From: an uncultured Oscillospiraceae bacterium
GTDB lineage: Bacteria > Bacillota > Clostridia > Oscillospirales > Acutalibacteraceae
Assembly: GCA_900543525.1 (NCBI GenBank)
Contig: UQRS01000007.1
Span: 1 to 39,299, forward strand
Length of the DNA stretch: 39,299 nt
Reading direction: 5' to 3'
The position numbers and the translations under genes were made by a program. Each line of letters starts with the position of its first letter. The first letter of the stretch is position 1. Of this stretch, positions 32,690-39,299 are shown piece by piece. The notes under the pieces are model-generated. The model had not been told where the DNA came from. It saw nothing but the letters and a program-made list of their open reading frames with translations, and did no database searches.

Positions 32690-35548
32690 ATGCCACAGGA
32701 TAAAATGGTGATCAAAGGCGCCAGAGAGCACAACTTAAAAAATATCGACCTGACCATTCCGCGGGACAAGCTGATTGTTTTCACGGGACTGTCGGGATCG
32801 GGAAAATCCTCTCTGGCTTTCGATACGATTTACGCCGAGGGGCAGCGCCGCTATGTCGAGTCGCTCTCCTCCTACGCGCGGATGTTTCTGGGACAGATGG
32901 AGAAGCCCAACGTCGACAGCATAGACGGGCTTTCCCCCGCCATTTCGATCGACCAGAAAACCACCTCCAAAAACCCGCGGTCAACGGTCGGCACCGTGAC
33001 CGAGATTTATGATTACCTCCGCCTGATGTACGCGCGGATCGGCATACCGCACTGCCCGGTCTGCGGCCGGCCGATCGAGCAGCAGACGGTCGATCAGATC
33101 GTGGATAAGGTGCTCTCTTTGCCGGAGGGCAGCCGGATTCAGGTGCTGGCCCCGGTCGTCCGCGCCCGCAAGGGCGAGCATCAGAAGGAGTTTGAGGCCG
33201 CCGCCCGCTCGGGCTTTGTCCGGGTGCGTGTGGACGGCAATCTCTACGAAACGACCGAGGAGATCAAGCTCGAGAAAAACAAAAAGCACAACATCGAAAT
33301 TGTCGTCGACCGCCTGGTAATCAAGGAAAGCGTGCGGAGCCGTCTGGCCGACAGCATCGAAACCGCCTCCTCCCTGACCGGGGGGCTGACCATCATTGAC
33401 GTCATCGACGGGGAGGAACTGCTCTTCTCCCAAAGCTACGCCTGCCCCGACCATGGGGTCAGCATTCCCGAGCTTACCCCCCGCATGTTCTCCTTCAACA
33501 ATCCGGCCGGCGCCTGCCCGACCTGTACCGGTCTCGGCGTGTTTATGAAGGTCAATCCCGAGCTGATCGTCCCCAACCCCAAGCTGTCGATCAACCAGAA
33601 CGCCATCAAGGCCTCCGGCTGGAGCATCAATCCCTGGCGGGGCGGCCGCGGCCGGGACGGACAGCAGGGTACAATCGCCATGATGTATTATAAAGGCCTG
33701 GCGAAGCACTACGGCTTCTCCCTCGACACACCGTTCGGCGAGCTGCCCGACGCGGTGCGGCAGGTGCTGTTCTACGGCTCGGGCGGCGAGAAGATCGAGT
33801 TCGAGCGGGAGACCGACTGGGGCGGCGGCAAATACAAGGCCGAATTTGAAGGCATTGTCCACAACCTCGAGCGCCGGTATAAGGAGACGAGCAGCGACTG
33901 GATCCGGGCGGAGATTGAGACAGCCATGAGTGAGTGTCCCTGCCCCGACTGTCACGGCGCCCGGCTGAAGCCGGAAAGCCTCGCGGTCACGGTCGGCGGG
34001 AAAAACCTGAGAGAGCTGACCGACCTTTCGGTCAACGACGCCCTGCGCTTTGTACAGGGGCTGGAGCTGACCGAAAGAGAGCGCAAGATCGCCGACCTGA
34101 TTTTGAAGGAAATCTGCAGCCGTCTGAGCTTTCTGGCCTCGGTCGGGCTGGACTACCTCAACCTTTCCCGATCGGCCGGAACCCTCTCCGGCGGGGAGAG
34201 TCAGCGTATCCGCCTCGCCACCCAGATCGGCTCCTCCCTCATGGGGGTACTCTACATCCTCGACGAGCCGAGCATCGGCCTGCATCAGCGGGACAACGAC
34301 CGGCTGCTGGATACACTCCGCCGGCTGCGCGACCTCGGCAACACCCTGATCGTGGTCGAGCATGACGAGGATACCATGCGCGCCGCCGACTACATCGTCG
34401 ACATCGGCCCGGGCGCCGGCGTCCATGGCGGAGAGGTCGTCTGCGCCGGCACCTTGAAGGAAATTGAAGCCTGCAAAAACTCTCTGACCGGGGATTATCT
34501 GACCGGGCGGAGGAAGATTCCCGTTCCCGAGGTTCGTCGGCCGGGCAACGGCAAGTTCCTAACCGTGCGGGGCGCTACGCAAAACAACCTGAAAAACGTC
34601 ACGGTCAAAATTCCGCTCGGCGCCTTTGTGGCGGTGACCGGCGTCTCCGGCTCGGGAAAATCCTCCCTGGTCAACGAAATTCTGTACAAGCGGCTGGCCT
34701 CCGACCTCAACGGGGCGAGGCTCTTTCCCGGCGCGCACAAGGGAATCGACGGGCTGGAGCATCTGGACAAGGTGATCGACATCAATCAGTCGCCGATCGG
34801 CCGCACGCCGCGCTCCAATCCGGCGACCTACACCGGCGTTTTCAACGATATACGGGAGCTGTTCGCCTCCACCAAAGACGCGAAGATGCGCGGCTACAAT
34901 GCCGGGCGGTTCTCCTTCAACGTGAAGGGCGGCCGGTGCGAGGCCTGTCAGGGAGACGGCATCATCAAAATCGAGATGCATTTTCTGCCCGATGTCTACG
35001 TCCCGTGCGAGGTCTGCAAGGGCAGCCGCTACAACCGAGAAACGCTGGAAATCAAATACAAGGAAAAAAGCATCTGCGACGTGCTGAAGATGACGGTGGA
35101 GGAGGGCATGCATTTCTTCGAGCCGCTGCCAAAAATCTATCGCAAGCTGAAAACCCTCTATGACGTCGGGCTGGGGTATATCAAGATCGGCCAGCCGGCG
35201 ACCACCCTCTCGGGCGGAGAGGCGCAGCGGGTCAAGCTGGCCACCGAGCTCTCCCGCCGCCCGACCGGCCGGACCATCTATATCCTGGACGAGCCGACGA
35301 CCGGCCTGCACACGGCCGACGTCCACCGCCTGATCGAGGTTTTGCAGACGCTGGTGGATGCCGGAAACACCGTGCTGGTGATCGAGCACAACCTCGACGT
35401 CATCAAAACTGCCGATTATATCATCGACCTCGGGCCGGAGGGCGGCGACCGCGGCGGCGAGGTGGTCTGCACCGGTACGCCGGAGGAGGTTGCGAAGGAG
35501 CCGCGCTCCTATACCGGAAAATATCTGGCAAAACTGCTGAACCGATGA
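32690..35548 (+). CDS. uvrA: excinuclease ABC subunit A
   Basis: UvrA is the ABC-type ATPase that finds DNA damage and loads UvrB. The 952-residue product has two ATPase modules: first Walker A FTGLSGSGKSSLAFDTIYAE, second TGVSGSGKSSLVNEIL. The ABC signatures are LSGGESQRIRLA and LSGGEAQRVKLA, with Walker B segments ending LDEPSIGLHQRD and LDEPTTGLHTAD. Zinc modules include CPVCGRP with CPTC (first), and CEACQGDG with CEVCKGSR (second). The start MPQDKMVIKGAREHNLKNID at 32690 follows AAAGGATGG. A longer reading upstream runs into the repeat element and is rejected. Confidence 0.97.
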   Translation: MPQDKMVIKGAREHNLKNIDLTIPRDKLIVFTGLSGSGKSSLAFDTIYAEGQRRYVESLSSYARMFLGQMEKPNVDSIDGLSPAISIDQKTTSKNPRSTVGTVTEIYDYLRLMYARIGIPHCPVCGRPIEQQTVDQIVDKVLSLPEGSRIQVLAPVVRARKGEHQKEFEAAARSGFVRVRVDGNLYETTEEIKLEKNKKHNIEIVVDRLVIKESVRSRLADSIETASSLTGGLTIIDVIDGEELLFSQSYACPDHGVSIPELTPRMFSFNNPAGACPTCTGLGVFMKVNPELIVPNPKLSINQNAIKASGWSINPWRGGRGRDGQQGTIAMMYYKGLAKHYGFSLDTPFGELPDAVRQVLFYGSGGEKIEFERETDWGGGKYKAEFEGIVHNLERRYKETSSDWIRAEIETAMSECPCPDCHGARLKPESLAVTVGGKNLRELTDLSVNDALRFVQGLELTERERKIADLILKEICSRLSFLASVGLDYLNLSRSAGTLSGGESQRIRLATQIGSSLMGVLYILDEPSIGLHQRDNDRLLDTLRRLRDLGNTLIVVEHDEDTMRAADYIVDIGPGAGVHGGEVVCAGTLKEIEACKNSLTGDYLTGRRKIPVPEVRRPGNGKFLTVRGATQNNLKNVTVKIPLGAFVAVTGVSGSGKSSLVNEILYKRLASDLNGARLFPGAHKGIDGLEHLDKVIDINQSPIGRTPRSNPATYTGVFNDIRELFASTKDAKMRGYNAGRFSFNVKGGRCEACQGDGIIKIEMHFLPDVYVPCEVCKGSRYNRETLEIKYKEKSICDVLKMTVEEGMHFFEPLPKIYRKLKTLYDVGLGYIKIGQPATTLSGGEAQRVKLATELSRRPTGRTIYILDEPTTGLHTADVHRLIEVLQTLVDAGNTVLVIEHNLDVIKTADYIIDLGPEGGDRGGEVVCTGTPEEVAKEPRSYTGKYLAKLLNR

Positions 35549-35627
35549 TTTTATTTACACATTCTTAACGCATTTTGGCGAACGATCCGTTACAATAAAA
35601 CAAATTACAGGAAAAAGAGGTAAATTT

Positions 35628-36494
35628 GTGTTTGGTTATGTCAGGCCCTGCATCCCCGAGCTTCGCGTCCGGGAAAATGAAACCTACCGGGCGGTGTACT
35701 GTACCCTCTGCCGCGTGCTCGGCCAGCGGTACGGGCTGCTCGCCCGCCTGACGCTCAGCTATGATTTTACCTTTCTGGCGCTGCTTCGGCTGGGGCTGCT
35801 GCCTTCCTGCACCGGGTTCGAGCAGCGGCGGTGTGTTGTCAATCCGCTGAAAAAGTGCAACACCTGCAAGCGGGTGGGAGACGCGCTGGACGGCGTGGCC
35901 GCCGGCTGCGTCCTCCTTTCCTACAGCAAGCTGAACGACAGTGTGGCCGACAGCGGCTTTTTCAAAGGGCTGGGCTTCCGTTTTCTGCGGCTGTTCGCCC
36001 GCCTCCCGCAAAAAAAGGCTGCCCGCGCTTTTCCCAAGCTTGCGGGGCAGGTCGCGGATTATGAAAAGCGGCAGGCCATCGTCGAGCGGGAGGGGGAGAG
36101 CCGCCCCGACGCGGCCTGCGAGCCGACCGCCCGGATGCTGTCCGCCCTCTTTGCCCTCTGCGGCGAGGGGGAGGCGGCGACGCGCGTTCTCGGCCGGATG
36201 GGCTATCTGGCCGGAAAATGGATCTATCTGCTCGACGCGGTGGACGACCTGGAGCAGGACGAAAAAAGCGGCGGCTATAACGTCTTTCTCCGGCTGGGCT
36301 GCGACCGGGAGACCGCGGTGCGGCGTGCGGTCGGCAACCTCAACGTCTGCGTGGATGAGCTTGGAAAATGCATCGGCCTGCTCGGCCTTTCGCATTATAC
36401 CGAAATTGTGGAGAATATCGTGTTCCTCGGCCTGCCGAAGATGCAGAAAGCGGTGCTCGAACAAAAGGAGAAGTTTGATGAAAGACCCTTATGA
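35628..36494 (+). CDS. DUF5685 family protein
   Basis: The 288-residue product starts MFGYVRPCIPELRVRENETY, the start I know from DUF5685. It has CTLC, a cysteine cluster NPLKKCNTCKRVGDALDGVA, and a later YLLDAVDDLEQDEKSGGYN that recalls the Asp-rich motif of all-helical terpenoid synthases, though no prenyltransferase activity is shown. The start is a GTG at 35628 after AGAGG. It overlaps the following J-domain gene by 17 bases, so the two are coupled. Function unknown. Confidence 0.85.
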   Translation: MFGYVRPCIPELRVRENETYRAVYCTLCRVLGQRYGLLARLTLSYDFTFLALLRLGLLPSCTGFEQRRCVVNPLKKCNTCKRVGDALDGVAAGCVLLSYSKLNDSVADSGFFKGLGFRFLRLFARLPQKKAARAFPKLAGQVADYEKRQAIVEREGESRPDAACEPTARMLSALFALCGEGEAATRVLGRMGYLAGKWIYLLDAVDDLEQDEKSGGYNVFLRLGCDRETAVRRAVGNLNVCVDELGKCIGLLGLSHYTEIVENIVFLGLPKMQKAVLEQKEKFDERPL

Positions 36495-37092
36495 AGTACT
36501 GGGCATCCCCAAAACCGCCTCGGACGACGAGGTCAAGGCGGCTTATCGGGAGCTTGCGAAAAAATTTCATCCGGACAACTATACCGACAATCCACTGTCC
36601 GATCTCGCGTCCGAAAAAATGCAGGAGATTAACGAGGCTTATGACACCATCATGACCCAGCGCAAAAACGCGCGCGGCACCTCGGACTATGGCGGCCGAA
36701 CCTCCGGCTACGGCGGACAGGGAGGCGGCAACTTCGCCGATATCCGGTCGCTGATCGTCTCCGGCCGGCTGGAGGACGCACAGGAGCTGCTCGACGGCGT
36801 TCCGCCAGAAAAGCGGGATGCCGAATGGTATTTTCTCTCGGGCAGCGTGCTCTATCGCCGCGGCTGGTTTGATGAGGCCTACACCTGCTTTTCCACTGCC
36901 TGCCGAATGAACCCCGGCAACGCCGAGTACCGCGCCGCCCTGAATCAGATTCAGCGTCAGCAAAGCGGGCAGTTCGGCGGCTACCGCACCGGCGGCCAGG
37001 GGAGCGAGTGCTCGGCCTGCGACGTTTGTCAGGGTCTGCTCTGCGCTGACTGCTGCTGCCGCTGCTTTGGCGGAAGCATGTTCCCCTGCTGA
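36478..37092 (+). CDS. J-domain protein with TPR-like and Cys-rich tail
   Basis: The 204-residue product has an N-terminal J domain (residues 2 to about 62; DPYEVLGIPKTASDDEVKAA, with the HPD motif in KKFHPDNYTDN) that should stimulate an Hsp70 such as DnaK. A Gly/Tyr-rich linker and a TPR-like helical pair (about 88-160; LIVSGRLEDAQELLDGVP, WYFLSGSVLYRRGWFDEAY) follow. The C-terminal cysteine cluster is CSACDVCQGLLCADCCCRC. It is not DnaJ itself: the zinc domain and substrate domains are absent. It overlaps the DUF5685 gene, likely its functional partner. Confidence 0.88.
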   Translation: MKDPYEVLGIPKTASDDEVKAAYRELAKKFHPDNYTDNPLSDLASEKMQEINEAYDTIMTQRKNARGTSDYGGRTSGYGGQGGGNFADIRSLIVSGRLEDAQELLDGVPPEKRDAEWYFLSGSVLYRRGWFDEAYTCFSTACRMNPGNAEYRAALNQIQRQQSGQFGGYRTGGQGSECSACDVCQGLLCADCCCRCFGGSMFPC

Positions 37093-37227
37093 CAAAAGGC
37101 GGGGAGGCCTTTGCCCCGGCGCGCGGCTTATACAGTGGAGGGCGGCGGTTTGTTCTGCTGCAAACGGCCTGCCGCTTTGCCCGGCGCGCCCGCATAGGTT
37201 TTATAAAATATGGGAAGGAGTGGAAGG

Positions 37228-37758
37228 ATGAAACGAAACACCGGCAAAATCGCGCTGTGCGGCGTGCTCTCCGCATTGTCGGTGGCGATCATGCTTTTCT
37301 CCTACTTTCCATCGATGACTTACGCCGTGCCGGCCATAGCCGGAATGGTTTTCATCATACTGGTGGTCGAAACCGACTATAAATGGGCCTTTACGGCCTT
37401 TGGCGCGACCTCGGTTCTGGTGCTTCTGCTCGCCGAGCCGGAGGCCAAGCTGATGTTCGTCGCCTTCTTCGGCTACTACCCGATTCTCAAGGGCATTATT
37501 GAGAAGCTGCGCCGCCCGGTGGTGGAATATATTTTAAAATTTCTGATTTTCAACACTGTGATGATCGCAGCATATCTCCTGATTATTTTTGTTTTTCAAA
37601 CCCCGTTGGAAGCGCTTGGCGATTTTGGAAAATATTCCCTCTGGGTGCTTTGGGGGCTTGGCAACCTGACCTTTCTCGTGTACGACTTTGCCGTGACCTG
37701 CATCGTCGGCGCCTATATCCGGCGGCTACATCCGCGGCTGAAAAAATGGATCAAATAA
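37228..37758 (+). CDS. small multi-pass membrane protein, ECF-S-like
   Basis: The 176-residue product is almost entirely hydrophobic, with five or six helices: IALCGVLSALSVAIMLFSYF, VPAIAGMVFIILVV, WAFTAFGATSVLVLLLA, FLIFNTVMIAAYLLIIFVF and LGNLTFLVYDFAVTCIVGAYI. The opening KIALCGVLSALSVAIMLF and the FFGYYPILKGIIEKL loop resemble substrate-binding (S) components of ECF transporters and related clostridial proteins. No ATPase partner is next to it, so substrate and role stay open. GGAAGGAGTGGAAGG precedes the ATG. Confidence 0.75.
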   Translation: MKRNTGKIALCGVLSALSVAIMLFSYFPSMTYAVPAIAGMVFIILVVETDYKWAFTAFGATSVLVLLLAEPEAKLMFVAFFGYYPILKGIIEKLRRPVVEYILKFLIFNTVMIAAYLLIIFVFQTPLEALGDFGKYSLWVLWGLGNLTFLVYDFAVTCIVGAYIRRLHPRLKKWIK

Positions 37759-37807
37759 AAGGCTGTGCTTTTCCCCAAAAAGACGGAGGATGCACAAGCC
37801 TTTTTTT
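37759..37807 (+). terminator. terminator of the ECF-S-like gene
   Basis: GGCT-GTGC (37761-37768) pairs with GCAC-AAGCC (37792-37800), followed by seven T. Confidence 0.8.
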
Positions 37808-37933
37808 CATGTAAAGGCCCCGCCCGCCCCCTCTGCGGAGGAAAGCGCTGCGGCCTCCCGCCGCACGACTCTACGGAGCGTGGGTTGTTTTCCCTTGCAC
37901 ATGCCGGTACAATATAAAAAGGAGGTGGATCAG

Positions 37934-38071
37934 ATGAACCCGGAAAAAATCGGCCTTCTGATTGCGGCGCTGCGAAAAGAAAAGCATATGACCCAAAGGG
38001 CAGTTGCGGCCGCCCTGCAGGTCAGCGAAAAAACAATCTCAAAGTGGGAGACCGGGGGTTCACTTAGATAA
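37934..38071 (+). pseudogene. XRE regulator cut by an insertion
   Basis: The frame starts MNPEKIGLLIAALRKEKHMT after GGAGGTGGATCAG and follows the usual XRE helix-turn-helix through SEKTISKWETG (residue 41). Intact relatives continue with R-G-x-P-D and a linker. Here the frame runs GSLR and stops at 38069-38071, because foreign DNA begins near 38057. The remaining 41 codons cover the recognition helix only, so a functional repressor is unlikely. The missing 3' part may lie beyond the other end of the inserted element. Confidence 0.8.
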
Positions 38072-38132
38072 AGATACCACACCATTCCCACGCTGACTTT
38101 TGCTCAACCGATACAGCCGGAGGGCTGGATAA

Positions 38133-38184
38133 CAAGAAAAGGCGGTATGCGCCCCGTGGAGGGGTAGCGTACCGCCTTTTCTTG
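38133..38184. repeat. 15-base inverted repeat near the element end
   Basis: CAAGAAAAGGCGGTA (38133-38147) and its exact complement (38170-38184) enclose a partly paired centre (GCGCCCC/GGGGTAGCG). It could be a terminator or a recombinase site. Confidence 0.7.
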
Positions 38185-38198
38185 TGGGGGTTTCCAAA

Positions 38199-38250
38199 GG
38201 GGGCAACGCCCCCATTTGGCACACGACTTTGCGAAGCAAAGTGTAGTGTG
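38199..38250. other. oriT-like nested inverted repeats
   Basis: GGGGGC-AAC-GCCCCC (38199-38213) is followed by CACAC-G-ACTTTGC-GAA-GCAAAGT-GTA-GTGTG (38220-38250). From memory, very similar sequence precedes mobilisation genes in clostridial integrative elements. The identification is by resemblance, not proof. Confidence 0.45.
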
Positions 38251-38646
38251 TTATACGCTCTGTCGGCGTTGCCGTGAAAATGCCGTTGCCGCCGGGGAGG
38301 GCAAGGGCATTTGAAGCGGCAGGAAAACAGGGCTGTGCTTGCGTGGCGTAGAGCCGTAAGCACAGGTCTGGTTTCAACAGCAGACTGGGCGTATATGAAA
38401 GCCCCCGTCCCTCGTCCTACGCTCCGACTTGTGGACAAAGTGTCCCGAAGTTGTGGCCACACTCCCGGAAAAGTAGCAGGACAGCGGGCAACCGTCAAGG
38501 CTGAAATGAACGGGGTTACACCCGGCCTTGACCGCCGCCCGCCGCCCCGCTGGATGGGTGGACAAGGCGGCCAATCCCTCAAAGTGCTTGTCCGCGCTCT
38601 TTCTGATTTTGAGGTATTCAGTTTTTCAAAATTGAATAATCAAAAT

Positions 38647-38670
38647 AAATTTTTTCGATTGAAAAAATTT
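38647..38670 (-). terminator. terminator overlapping the aadE stop
   Basis: AAATTTTTTC (38647-38656) and its exact complement (38661-38670) with a four-base loop. T-rich sequence follows on the minus strand. Confidence 0.65.
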
Positions 38671-39299
38671 TATTTGTTATCATCTTCAATGCCATATTTT
38701 TTCTTTTGCCGAATCACATAATTACTGATTTTTTCATCATATAGTGGATACTGGTAATCCAACTGGCATGCCACTTCTGACGAAACCTCCCGGAACAATG
38801 CCATACATTGTTCAAAGGATTCCCACATATGGGGATAGGAATCCATATTATAAGTGGACATAAGTCGTTCCCACAATTCCTCTGGGACATATTGCTTCAT
38901 AAATTTATAGTTTTTTCCCAAACTGAAATGAAATCCCTGTTTGATACCAATCAGCCAGGAAATCATGCGAAGCAATTCTTTTCGTACTATATCATTCATA
39001 TGGTCAATAGCAAAAAGAATTTCTTTGCGGCATAAGCCCTTTACTACATATGTTGTAGTATTCCAAAATTCATTACAGCAATCGTCAAACATTCTTTGAG
39101 TAGGCTTCTGCAAGTGGTAGTCTATATCCGTTGGTATTGGCGGCTTTACGATACGGTTGTCTTTATCCAACAGTAACTTTACCAGTTTATCCCATGTAAA
39201 ATACTCGTCTATCAGTTCCAGCGGCAGCAAAGTTAAATCTATCTTAACATCATCAGTAAACAGCATTAAATATGAAAATCCCTTTTCTACAGCTGGAAA
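38670..39299 (-). CDS. aadE: aminoglycoside 6-adenylyltransferase, 3' part (ANT(6), streptomycin resistance)
   Basis: The enzyme adenylylates streptomycin. The visible 209 residues start within FPAVEKGFSYLMLF at the window edge. They continue with VKIDLTLLPLELIDEYFTWD, MFDDCCNEFWNTTTYVVKGL, GIKQGFHFSLGKNYKFMKQY and MDSYPHMWESFEQCMALFRE, all typical of the streptomycin adenylyltransferase family. About 80-90 N-terminal residues lie beyond the window. The codons are AT-rich and unlike every chromosomal gene here, a sign of recent transfer. The apparent start at 39266 is internal; the frame stays open to the edge. Confidence 0.92.
   Translation of the reverse strand, partial: FPAVEKGFSYLMLFTDDVKIDLTLLPLELIDEYFTWDKLVKLLLDKDNRIVKPPIPTDIDYHLQKPTQRMFDDCCNEFWNTTTYVVKGLCRKEILFAIDHMNDIVRKELLRMISWLIGIKQGFHFSLGKNYKFMKQYVPEELWERLMSTYNMDSYPHMWESFEQCMALFREVSSEVACQLDYQYPLYDEKISNYVIRQKKKYGIEDDNK

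Larger units (their letters stand above)
38057..39299. mobile_element. edge of an integrated mobile element carrying aadE
   Basis: The element starts inside the XRE gene and runs off the window. Its first 0.6 kb are GC-rich and full of inverted repeats without a supported gene. It then turns sharply AT-rich with the aminoglycoside resistance gene. No recombinase or relaxase gene is within view, so the type (conjugative or mobilisable) is inferred from the oriT-like sequence and the resistance cargo only. Confidence 0.75.

Noticed and set aside
38064..38582. 172-residue minus-strand frame at the element edge
   Set aside because: It runs through the hairpins and oriT-like repeats and is rich in Arg, Pro and Ser; I recall such frames as frequent false annotations in this element type.

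Overview
The window looks like the chromosome of an endospore-forming member of the Clostridia, most like the Oscillospiraceae/Ruminococcaceae. The evidence is the rpsT / gpr / spoIIP neighbourhood, DapL-type lysine/DAP synthesis, clostridial families of unknown function (DUF1836, DUF1846, DUF5685, DUF4234), an enzyme with a type I dockerin, and GC-rich coding sequence. Species cannot be named from this sequence alone.

Left part (1-11.7 kb). rpsT is divergent from the sporulation genes gpr and spoIIP and a small membrane protein. Next come iscS-iscU, with a palindrome inside the promoter, RNase HI, and a Usp-fold-like protein. An AraC-type regulator follows. Then there is a membrane protein whose downstream partner (DUF2500-like) appears broken by a stop and a frameshift. 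A DUF1836 - NfeD-like - flotillin operon closes this part.

Middle (11.7-24.5 kb). A 1140-residue secreted, multidomain, GH51-like glycosidase ends in a dockerin. It is read from a strong promoter with two LacI-type palindromes just after the -10 box. Next are a DUF6794-like protein divergent from two tandemly duplicated XRE regulators, a TIM-barrel isomerase-like gene, an AT-rich stretch with DnaA-box-like sites, and tRNA-Val(GAC). DUF1846, cysK, a ComEA-like protein and a DUF4234 protein complete the section.

Right part (23.3-39.3 kb). The operon carA - carB::dapF - dapL contains the most unusual gene of the window. The carbamoyl-phosphate synthase large subunit continues in frame into a full diaminopimelate epimerase whose start Met is replaced by a CTG codon. 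The DapF part works immediately after DapL in meso-DAP synthesis. Then come uvrB, with a LexA-type box, and uvrA, separated by about 0.5 kb of strongly structured, repeat-bearing intergenic DNA. A DUF5685 / J-domain pair and a small multi-spanning membrane protein follow. The window ends where an XRE gene is cut after 41 codons by foreign DNA. That DNA carries oriT-like nested inverted repeats and the visibly AT-rich 3' part of an aminoglycoside 6-adenylyltransferase (aadE) gene, so the edge of an integrated resistance element lies inside the window.
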